Assembly (NCBI GenBank): GCA_032433595.1
Contig: JASWJB010000002.1
Coordinates: 124,001 to 188,000 of the forward strand
DNA length: 64,000 bases
Reading direction: 5' to 3'
From: Conoideocrella luteorostrata
Taxonomy: Eukaryota > Ascomycota > Sordariomycetes > Hypocreales > Clavicipitaceae
Positions 22,785-32,164 of the stretch are shown one piece after another (the first letter of the stretch is position 1; every line of letters starts with the position of its first letter). Below the pieces are notes generated by a model. That model was given only the letters and a program-made list of their open reading frames with translations. It did not search any database and was not told where the DNA came from. Both the position numbers and the translations under genes were made by a program.

Positions 22785-23475
22785 AGTAAGTATTAGAAGC
22801 AGAGAGTAATAGAAGAATGGTTTAAAGGTAGCCGCAGAAAGATTCGAACAGACTGAGGAAGAGAGAGAATATGATCAGAGGCATGAAACCAAGATTAAAT
22901 ATTGGCTTATGCACGTCGGTTCAAGGCATAACAACATGTCAGATTTGTTATTCTGAGGTATTTAAAAATTGTAACAAGGATAACCAAGAGCTCGGGCCGA
23001 GAGGGTCGCTCAGCTTATTACTCAGCACAGCTGCAGCCTCACTGGCTGGGCGACAGTTCGTATTGAGGCATATATATCAATTTTCCATGCTTGCTGATGT
23101 GAGCCTATAACATATATGCGATGGTATAATAGCCGACGCCAACAGTGGTCGACACGGAGCAAACTTAACAAACCCCTCATACTAACCATCCCAGCAACTT
23201 GTATTACATGGCGAGATTATAAAACATGTTCATATGCAGTCAGAATTACAATCCACATTGAATCAGCTGCAGTTACGAAACGTCTTACATGGTGGTAATT
23301 AAAACTGGTACACTTTTTCATATCGAATCAATAACAATGACCCCGTTACTAGTACTGTTATTTATCAATTAGCCTCCGTCATCTACTTGACAAGTTACAG
23401 AGCTGGAATTCACAGTTAACGTTCTCTTCCCCTTCTATTTATCACTTTGTAATCTAATTACTAGTTGGATTGCAG
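22785..23475. other. Divergent promoter region (hydrolase / membrane protein)
   Basis: About 0.7 kb between two diverging genes, A+T-rich. No coding sequence or recognised motif beyond TATATAT-like stretches (23070-23115). Confidence 0.4.
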
Positions 23476-24610
23476 ATGGAGTCACTCACAATTTCCGAGG
23501 CTGACCTATCCGAAAGCTTTCAGCCTAGCCTTTATGCTTCGTCTACCATTCCATTATTCTTTTCCTTTACATGCGTCATCCTTCGGTTCTGGTGCCGCCG
23601 GAATAATAAAGCTGGCTTCTGGCTTGATGACTGGCTAATTTTTGGCGCATTTGTAAATTTATCACCCTTGCTCTGGGGTAACATCCGCTGAAGTTCAATG
23701 TAGATCTGTGCTGCTGGTTTGACAGCCGACTTGCTATGGTGTAAGACCACAGATAAATCTTTTTGGTGTCCGTCTAAATATACTCATGCAACTAGGGATA
23801 CCTCGCGGCCTAGGAAGACACATCCAGACTTTTAGCGACGGTGCAAGGCACTACTGGGCAATTGGTCTTTTTGCCGCCGAGGTGACTTATACTGGGGTGA
23901 TTGTCTTTGTCAAATTCTCTATTCTCGCACTATACTGGCGAATTTTTGGGAAGAATACCAGCATCAAGTTACCCATCGCCGTATTAGGTGCAGCAGTAGC
24001 TATGTGGGGCGTCGCCGTGGTATGTTATATCATCCTCGTCCAAATTAGCTACGGCCAGGACTTATTCTAAGTTAGCTGAAAACAGTTCTTGCTGACCCTC
24101 CTGGAATGCATCCCAATTCAAGGTTTCTGGGACAAGAAGATCAAATCGTCATGCGATGTTGACGGACAGAAGTTTCTCTTTTCGATCTCCATCCCTAACA
24201 TTCTGATAGACTTTACCCTTCTGGCGTTGCCCGCCCCCTACGTGAACAGACTACACGTGTCAAAAGACCAGAAAAAAATCATTCTTTTAATGTTTCTCCT
24301 AGGCGGCTTGTATGTGAAATGCCCTCTCAACCGCCTTGAAATTCGGGCCTAACTAAATAGTGTCTGCATCGCTTCTATCATGCGGCTAATTGCGGTGGTC
24401 AATCAAAAGAATAATGCAGATGTAACCTGGGACTACATCAATCAGGCAATATGGGCAACAGTCGAAGCTAACTTTGCCATCATCTCTGGTACGCCGAAAC
24501 TACCCTACAGCGGAAACCAGCCGCGGTGCTAATGCATGAATATTTCAGCCTGTCTACCAACTCTGCGGCCAGTCTGGTTAGCTATTCGACCCAATAGTTT
24601 GCTACTATAG
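23476..24610 (+). CDS. Rhodopsin-like fungal integral membrane protein (PTH11-type family)
   Basis: About 283 aa from six exons: 23476-23652, 23704-23740, 23796-24019, 24086-24309, 24361-24488 and 24549-24610. All introns are 51-66 nt GT-AG and the frame is kept to TAG. It shows the signature motifs of the fungal rhodopsin-domain family: RFWCRRNNKAGFWLDDWLI, GLGRH after the second helix, KFSILALYWRIF, the LECIPIQGFWD loop with its Cys, DFTLLALPAPYV, and EANFAIISACLPTLRP near the end. About seven hydrophobic helices are visible. The protein lacks the N-terminal CFEM domain of true PTH11 and its C-terminal cytosolic tail is very short. Members act as putative plasma-membrane receptors or sit in metabolite clusters; the ligand is unknown. 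Confidence 0.85.
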
Positions 24611-25437
24611 TCTGAAATCTTAACCGTATGATATACTTTGTGCGTGGTTTTACGATCAACTAGGGTAGTCGAAGATGCGTTAGTCAGTTGAGGTTAACGA
24701 TGTAATTAGTTATCTTTTCCGGTATGTATTTTGTGGTTGAATTTGAGCACCCCCAGGGTAGCTACGTGGAGTGAGAATTTTCTTTGACAAGCATGATTTT
24801 AGTTCGCCTTAAAAGTGTATTTATAGTTAACGTAGCTCCCCTCAGAATAAGAAGAGATTGCGCCTTCTTTGTGAAGCAAATTAACACTTTAAGATTTTAA
24901 CTTTATCTTTATCTTTAATTACAAGCAAACTTACGAGTTTTCTATACAGGAAGTCCTGTTAACCGCGTTCCTTATTAAAGCCAAGTTATCTAATTGCCGC
25001 TGCCCATGTGTTTATTTCGCTGCAACCTGTTATCGCTGGGCTGGTGACATATGACAGATGCACGCCAATGCCAGATAGTGGGTCCATAAAAATTTAGCGG
25101 GCCATTAAGAATGATTCAGAATATATTCTTAAGACTCGGGCCCTATTCTTATCCTTAACCTTAAGTTTAACAATAATTATGCATTAAGCCTTAAAAAATT
25201 TATTTATTGTTAGGATGTCTGCTGCCAACCGAGCCTGCGAAACCCTGACATATAGCAGCATCGACATGACATTCCCAGAGTAAAATCTTGAACTTTCAAC
25301 TTAATGGAAAATGAGTCAACACTAACCACTAAATTCAAAACCCTGCTAGTACCACCATGACCATAGCGCAATAGATAAACTCTCACCTGAGCGAGGCAAA
25401 CTGGGACATCTGGAGTGCTAGAATAATGACTCAAATG
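24611..25437. other. A+T-rich intergenic region
   Basis: Visibly A+T-rich, with TTATCTTTATCTTTAATT and CCTTAACCTTAAG-type low-complexity stretches. This looks like decayed, possibly RIP-affected sequence. No gene recognised. Confidence 0.45.
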
Positions 25438-26950
25438 TCATTCTAGGAATCCGTTATTTGCCAGAACGTTGGGAGTTTCTTGGCGTGAATCTTTGCTCTC
25501 GCTGTAGTCGATTGTGTTCTCTATGCCATTATTGACAATGTAATTGCAAAGAGTCTTGGGGCTCTTCCCAAGCCCGAGCAGGTAAGCACCCAGACCAGCT
25601 ACATGAGCAGCAGCCAGTGAAGTACTAGATCCTACAATTACTTTGGACGCTTTTTTTACTCCTAGTCGTTTTACACGGGAATCGAGAGTTTGAATTTCAA
25701 CCCCCGGGGCGAGAATGTCGACATGCTTTCCGTAGTTTGACCACTTCCATAGCCTATCGTTACGATCGGTCGCCCCAACGATGCAAACACGAGGATCAAT
25801 AGCTGCAGTAATCCGCTCAGCCTCTATTCCTCTGTTTCCCGCAGGAATCACAACGAAGATGCCGGCATCAGCAAGGCTAGAAGCAGCTTTTTGAAAGGAA
25901 ATCGAGTTAAAATCACCTTGTGGTAGAAGTACTGTTATACCTTTAGAGCATTTGAGAGTCGGGGCGACGTCAATGATGTATTCCATGGCTTTAATAACTT
26001 TCAAACTAGTATTATTAATGAGTAATCATAAAGTGAGCTTTGATTGGATCTTTGCACTTACTGCTCAACCCCACAGTACATATCATTCGTTACCTTGATG
26101 CTGTAGATTTTAGTTCTCTTGGCGACGCCATATGTCTTGCCGCCAATAATGCTGGCGAGTTGAGTGCCATGTCCGGAAACGACGTCATTCAAGCCGCGAC
26201 TAAATGTCTTCAAAAACCTAGCACGATCTCCGAACTCCTTTTTACATATTAGTTAAGGCTCGTCATCATATCAACACAAAATCTGCGCTCACTGGATTCT
26301 TTGCATCAATACCAGAATCAATTACAACGACACATGTGTCCCTTCCAGCACTTCCATGATAATGGTATGCTTTTTGGTTAGTCTTGGCATGGGAGAGTCT
26401 GGCAAGACCCCACGGTGCTTCATTTTGCCATTTTTCCATATATGATCGTATTTTAATAGTCGATTCAACATCTGAGCTATCATATTCGCCTGCACCAATG
26501 GTGGCTGTTGGCTGTCTGCTTTCGAGCTGCTGAGATCTTTTAAAAGAAATCTCGGGAACTTCAAATTCGGGAAACTCGAGTTCGGACAAAGGGGTGAAGA
26601 TGTTCTCCTGAATCCATTCGACCTTGTCTCCTTTTAGTTATGGATCTTTACCTCATTGATTAGTCAGACAATTCTTAACTTACAAGACCTGACTCTTCGA
26701 ACATCTTTTTAATTTCTTTGGATATTTTAACCACAATTCCAGCAAAAGTTTTAATAAACTTGAAATTTATCTTGGCTCTGAGTTTAGAGACTAGTTGGTC
26801 TTGTTGTTCAACACTAGTGCTATCCTTGAATCCGACAATATATGTTTTCTTTTCTGGGTAGCGCAAATGCTGTGACAATGCCTTATTCTCGCATGCATTC
26901 ATGCCAAAGATAGTAGGCAGAATGAATAAAATAACAAACATAAAACGCAT
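25438..26950 (-). CDS. Secreted subtilisin-like serine protease (S8, proteinase K-like)
   Basis: 446 aa from exons 26950-26684, 26622-26293, 26237-26062 and 26005-25438; introns are 55-61 nt. The first acceptor is AAG rather than the usual YAG. The signal peptide is MRFMFVILFILPTIFGMNA. An inhibitor-I9 propeptide follows (KTYIVGFKDSTSVEQQDQLV, about 35-95). The catalytic triad is visible: Asp191 in VVVIDSGID, His222 in SGHGTQLASIIGG and Ser387 in SSTSLAAAHVAG; the oxyanion Asn lies in PAGNRG. The Ser motif departs from the canonical SGTSMAxPHVAG in four positions, and the usual Pro is missing. An in-frame ATG at 26974 is an alternative start with a weaker signal. Secreted proteases of this clan digest host or environmental protein; activity of this one is plausible but not assured. 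Confidence 0.87.
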
Positions 26951-28566
26951 ACTGGGTGTGCTTGTAGAAAACAAAGTTGGTGGGAATGATCAAAGAAATT
27001 GGCCGGGCTCCGGTTATCAAATATTTATCTTACAAAAATACAACGCCACAAATTAAGTACTTACGAACTTATAATATAGAGTAGAAACTAGTTGAAATAC
27101 ACGCACCGGGCTAACACAGCGATTCTTTACCTGCATGCGCGGTTCATGGTATTCAGGCCGTTGCTGCGGTGTCATGCTAGTAATCACAGGTAAAGTAAAT
27201 ATGTTGAATAACATAGTCTTGCGTCTGAGTGTGCATAAAATAAAAAATATGGGGTGAAATATGTTATAAGATCCTCATCATATTAAGTATGTGGCTCCAT
27301 TATTGTGAAGTATGGGGGCTTTGCAGGTTTTTAAATAACCGGCCGAATATTTTAATAATAAGACGGCCGGTATGATACAGGAGGCTTAATGTTCGGAGCT
27401 GTGACGATAAAGCTTTGCCCACAAGACTAGCAGTATTTGGCTAGAGGCGTTGATTCCCACACTCCCCCATACGATATCACACACAAAGTCATGGCACATC
27501 ACGCCTCTTGAAAAATGCAATCTGTCAACATCATCAGCATGAGTAACTCTCGGGGAGGAGTTGACCCGCAATTTCGTTTTTTAGAGCCACTAATCCTACA
27601 TCCTCTTTTCCATAACCACACACCTAATTTAAGTGCGCCGGCGTGGGATGCTAGATATGCTCCCTGAATTCAGACTGCTGTGGAGATTAGAGTAGCTCCT
27701 GCGGAAATTACCGAGGCCTCGTATTAGCTAGAATCGTACGATAGTGGAAGTAGATGGCAGGATCCTGCATAACGTAGGCCTAGGGCCACTAAAACACGAG
27801 CCAATGTTCCGGCTGCTGAAGGCCTATATAGGAGGATCATAGTGCTCTTCAAAAGAGGCATAATCATCGTTGTTAGAATTCGTCACTTTTCAGTCTCTTT
27901 ATTAAATCTATTCAATTAAATTCAACTATTCCTGCCGATTGCCACTATTGCGAATTGCTTCCTTTCACCCATGTAAAGGCACATAACGCAACAGCATCAC
28001 ATCCGGCTCTGGTTGCGATATTGCTGTGAGATCTCTTCACACGAAGCAGCCCTATCCCGAAGCTGTCTTCTAAATGACCAAACAAATTTACTCATGGTTT
28101 AGCCCCCAATAAAATAGAATACGGTCGCTGCAGGCCGTGTGTTAGGCTATATGTTGTTGAGCATAGTGAATTATTAGTCATCAAGCAACTTGTTCACCCT
28201 TAGGACAATCGCCAACTGTCGAAATCACCCTCACCAGCAGTAAAAGTATATGCACTGCCCTTGTTTTTTCGTCGGAGCAGCCCTTCCATAACTCAGATAC
28301 ACCGGCCAAGAACATCACCTAGAAGTTTGATACAAGCCGGATCAAACATATCTATTAACTCATATCAAGAAAATCGTGTGTCCGCACCATCGATGGAAAG
28401 CTAATTTCAACAGCTACGAGGCCCATTTCCCCAGCTTTGTATAAGATTCACTTATTCTTAGATTTCAGAACTGATAATGAGAGTCTCCATTTCTATCTAC
28501 CTCTACCAGTTCTAACGTTAGCGTCCTGCATCTTAATTACGGCAACCAGTGGTTTACGTGAAACCT
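26951..28566. other. A+T-rich intergenic region with LTR-like remnant
   Basis: About 1.6 kb without a gene. The first part is the protease promoter. From about 27660 the sequence looks like a decayed retroelement end (separate entry). Several short frames are open but unsupported. Confidence 0.4.
27660..27960 (+). mobile_element. Possible solo LTR / retroelement remnant
   Basis: The layout resembles the end of a fungal Ty3-type LTR. A GGCCTATATAGGAGG TATA-like box near 27821 is followed about 35-110 bp on by CTCTTCAAAAGAGGC, TCTCTTTATTAAATC and TTCAATTAAATTC (polyadenylation-like), then CTATTCCTGCCGATTGCC. No reverse transcriptase, partner LTR or target duplication was seen, so this rests on composition and order only. 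Confidence 0.3.
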
Positions 28567-30705
28567 TTACCAGATAGTGAAATCTACAATATCCTTCCCA
28601 ACTGCCGCCTCCCCATGCATAATGCCGTGGATATAGCACTCGCCTAGCAACGTATATTGCAGCGACTTTTCAGCTCTCCTTAGCAGGAATGGGATAGGAG
28701 ATCCCAGAAAAATAGCCACAGTATCTCCAACCCTACAGTCGAGCGAAACAAGACCAACAAAACCGGCGGAAGTGATGATCAACGCCCTGTTAAGACAGCG
28801 AGACCTTATACTAGTGTAGAAAGAATCTGTCGCCGTATCGGAGTGTGTTCTACCCAGAGTCCAGTCTTGAAATCGCCTGGTCCATTCTTCATTCGTCGTC
28901 TGTCCGGTGCAACCACCCAATAGCGTCAGAGCCAGGGCTTGTATTTGAACTTCTTGATTGCCGTATGGAGATTCATGTAGGCAGGAGAGCCGTTGCTCCC
29001 AATTTAGCACCGAGGCCTTGACTCGGTCCTGCAAAGAGCCGAGTTCGGGTTGTAGCGAGTAGTTCGAACAGAGTCCTGTAGGAATCATGGCTGTCACTTC
29101 ATCAAACTCGAAGCCTCCAACCACAGCGTGAATGCCGCGGCCGATAGAAGATTTGAGTCTCTCAGGGTGGCTGGCATTTATTTTCTCTAGCGTATCATTG
29201 TAAGCAAAGTGCACCCGTCTTGCAGCTTCACCGCCGGCTCTGAATGGCCTGCCGTGTCCGGGAGCGGTTAATGGGGATGAAACACGTCCCAGGTGTCTTG
29301 AATTGCCGTCCAGGCACCAGGATGGAAGCAAGAGAGCTTTTGGTAGGCAAGGCAGGAAAGTGTCGATACGGACAAAGCCGTATGTCTGCACCACATGCAT
29401 AAAGAGACATTGGAAAATAATCTCGTCCGGACTCGTGTAGTCGGGATCTATTTTGAGCTGGTCGTAAGGCGATGACAACGATAGCAGACCAAACAAGGCA
29501 TCTCTTGGCAGAGACTGCTTGAAAAGGCGAGTAAGGGCTAGCCATTTGGGCAGCGGCGCTCTGTAGACGGCAACACCGCCGGCTCTGAAGCTCAGCCATT
29601 TCTTGAGTAATGAATGAAACGGGCAGTCTAGAAACAGAGATTTTATCGACTGGTGGACGCCAGGGTTTTCGGAAACATATTTCTCGTGCCACATAGCGAG
29701 TTTAGCAAAGTTATCCATGTTGGCAGCTATTGCTCCAAATGCAGGTCGATCATAGCGGTCACGGTCATTGCGGCAATGCCCAGATAACGAAAATCGTGGT
29801 TTTGGCGCCAAAGCAACTAATGGTATCTTGGACAAGAAGGCTTCTTGTACAACCCATCGCCTTCCCCACCATGAATGAGCAAGCAAAGCCCTCAACGAGA
29901 GTAGGAAGTCCATCTGCGACGGCGAGTCTGAAAAGACGCTTAAGCTGTGGGCAGCCCTTTCGAGACTGCTTTCAAAGACTTGCCCAAACCCCCGTCGTCT
30001 CAGGTTTGAAGTTGGAGTTTTGCACGCTTCGTCTCCATCAATAGTAGTTAATCTTTTGTCCACACTCCTTAAAATCCGGATGAGCTTCTTCTCCGTGAGT
30101 TTTCCAATAAATTTCATGGCTCTCAACTCGCCAACTGTTCCCAGTCCCAGCCAGATGATAGTTGCAGAGGCTTGCGCGTATATATCGGCCATGAGACGTA
30201 TTTGCCACTTCTTCTCCATGGCATCATTCTGGTTAATGCATATGGAGTCTACCCATACCCATTCTGAATCCTTTTTATCGCAGACCTCTAGGAGGAGAGA
30301 GTAGAGGTTATGGCTGATCATTGTCCGCAACCCGTTGATATCAATATAGATGTCGCGATTGCCAGCGTGATGGTCATTCCACGTATAAGACACGGCTAGG
30401 TACGCGGGCTTGTCTGAAAGAGAAACAGTTTTCAGAGCGCCGCTGAGGTGAGGGTACAGGAGTCGCTTGCGGTGATGCTGTCGTTGTTGTTGCTGCTGCT
30501 GCGGCTGCACAGATGGCCGTCTCGTCCTGCTGCCATGGACTTTGAGGAGTCGTATTTCACGTCGCTCGCGGCACAAATAGCTATATTTGGCGCCGAGATT
30601 GCCATGGTGAACATCAAAATCGCCTGGGAAAACGCTGACAGATGGCAAGAGCGTAGATAAAGAGCACGGAGAAGCGGTATTGTTCTGGTGCTGGACTCGA
30701 GTCAT
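28567..30705 (-). CDS. HET-domain (heterokaryon incompatibility) protein
   Basis: Single-exon 712-aa protein. The HET domain starts near residue 101 with AYLAVSYTWNDHH and continues through EWVWVDSICINQND (about 148-161) and MADIYAQASATIIWLGL (172-188), the three canonical blocks of PF06985. A Gln-rich tract (QPQQQQQQRQ) lies near residues 67-76 and may vary in length. The C-terminal region beyond 300 has no recognised domain; the QLKIDPDY and LFGLLSL segments are typical of HET proteins. Such proteins act in allorecognition or programmed cell death on fusion of unlike hyphae. No neighbouring NLR or partner gene is seen. ATG 30705 is the first in frame. Confidence 0.9.
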   Translation of the reverse strand: MTRVQHQNNTASPCSLSTLLPSVSVFPGDFDVHHGNLGAKYSYLCRERREIRLLKVHGSRTRRPSVQPQQQQQQRQHHRKRLLYPHLSGALKTVSLSDKPAYLAVSYTWNDHHAGNRDIYIDINGLRTMISHNLYSLLLEVCDKKDSEWVWVDSICINQNDAMEKKWQIRLMADIYAQASATIIWLGLGTVGELRAMKFIGKLTEKKLIRILRSVDKRLTTIDGDEACKTPTSNLRRRGFGQVFESSLERAAHSLSVFSDSPSQMDFLLSLRALLAHSWWGRRWVVQEAFLSKIPLVALAPKPRFSLSGHCRNDRDRYDRPAFGAIAANMDNFAKLAMWHEKYVSENPGVHQSIKSLFLDCPFHSLLKKWLSFRAGGVAVYRAPLPKWLALTRLFKQSLPRDALFGLLSLSSPYDQLKIDPDYTSPDEIIFQCLFMHVVQTYGFVRIDTFLPCLPKALLLPSWCLDGNSRHLGRVSSPLTAPGHGRPFRAGGEAARRVHFAYNDTLEKINASHPERLKSSIGRGIHAVVGGFEFDEVTAMIPTGLCSNYSLQPELGSLQDRVKASVLNWEQRLSCLHESPYGNQEVQIQALALTLLGGCTGQTTNEEWTRRFQDWTLGRTHSDTATDSFYTSIRSRCLNRALIITSAGFVGLVSLDCRVGDTVAIFLGSPIPFLLRRAEKSLQYTLLGECYIHGIMHGEAAVGKDIVDFTIW

Positions 30706-32164
30706 TTCAAGGCGGTAGAGTAATTCGGGCGGCTATCAAGTAATGAGGACACTTCGAGCTAGGACACTGCTGGGTCTTTGCCCATCGTGGTGAAAAAGTT
30801 AGGTTAAACCTGCGACATTCGCCCGTCATACTCAAATATATGCGCATTCAGACTACGGAGTGGAAGAGGCAGCCATTGTGGCATTGCTGCGCCAGCCTCT
30901 GGTGGAGGTGGAGCAATCTGCAGGCTGACGTGAGGCTGCGGGGATGGACGGGCTCCTGCCCGTCCCGACCCTCAACATAATTGTATTATGCGGGAAAAAC
31001 TACGATTCTGCGTCGCCGCTTTTAGTCATCCTCGCTCAGGCACTACTCAGGCGCTACTCAGACACTGCTCAGGCGCTACTCAGGCACTGCTCAGGCGAGC
31101 TCAGGGAGCCATACTTCGCTCACTGAGCATGCCCTGAGCCAGTTCCACATACGCCTGAGCTTTAGTCGGTTCTTATGCAATCATGAAAAGCAGTTATAAG
31201 ATGCAAAGATACGTGGATAATTAATTCCTTTATAGCCTTATAAACTAGGCGCGGAAATAGATCCTCAAGTAGCTATAAGAACCGCAAATTCCCCATCCAG
31301 GCACTCTCTCTAACTTAGCATGTTTAATTTCCTAAGATAACTTCATAGATCGCTAAGGCGAGCGAATCTCGGAACTTCTATGAACTGTTTAATTAGGTAG
31401 CAAAGGATGGTTTACGCCTAGATGCATTTAATGTTGACCTTTCTAGGGCGTACTAATAATTATTATTAAGAAAGAATTTTACAATAAATTTGTAGAGCCA
31501 AACGTTATATTATCCGGTTTTAGTTCGAGCAGTTTGCATCAAGTCTGAAGCAGCGCTGACATCTGCCGCGGTCATTTATCAACATGCTGTCCGGTGCCGG
31601 GGACAAATTGCTCTCTGCTCTTAGGATTGATATGTTATTAGTAACGGTCTGGCACTGAAAGTGTTTACAAACCGAGGTCCTCCAACATAACCCGAGAGAA
31701 AGCAGTTTGTAGATTCTCACAAGTATGGCAGCTTTTATGCGAAAAGAGATCACGCTCGCTCGGTTTACAAAGCCTACACCTCTTCTAATCTTTATTCCCG
31801 TAACTATTAGTACTCGGCATCAATTACGAGCTTCCATATGGCTTGAGGCCAGTGTCACATACCACGATCCAGTTGGTGCTATAAGGAAAGGCGGCAGTCT
31901 TTTGAGAAAACTTCTGAAGCGGACTGATGATACTCCGAGCGCCGTCGAGCCACTTAAAACATCTTCATGTTTACAATAGAGAACATTGAATACAGTCGAT
32001 GGCTTCTGACCCTCAGGGCATGAACATTCTCGACCAGCAAATTAAAAAATAGGGGGATTTCAAAGATGCAGTTTGTATTATAGATATTCAAAAGTGCTCA
32101 ATGTTACCTATTATTTCACATTCATAAAAAGGAAAAAGGCGAGCACGTAAACCTCGCATGACCT
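30706..32164. other. Intergenic region with 11-bp minisatellite
   Basis: About 1.5 kb. The HET promoter is on the left; a GCTCAG-rich minisatellite at 31040-31104; A+T-rich decayed sequence to about 32150. No gene recognised. Confidence 0.4.
31040..31104 (+). repeat. 11-bp tandem repeat (about 6 units)
   Basis: Five 11-bp units (GCACTACTCAG, GCGCTACTCAG, ACACTGCTCAG, GCGCTACTCAG, GCACTGCTCAG) plus a 10-bp GCGAGCTCAG. Inverted CTGAGC words occur just downstream (31122-31160). Origin unknown. Confidence 0.85.

Noticed and set aside
31725..31979. 84-codon plus-strand frame in the HET-Ppo spacer
   Set aside because: No domain, and the surrounding sequence is decayed and A+T-rich.
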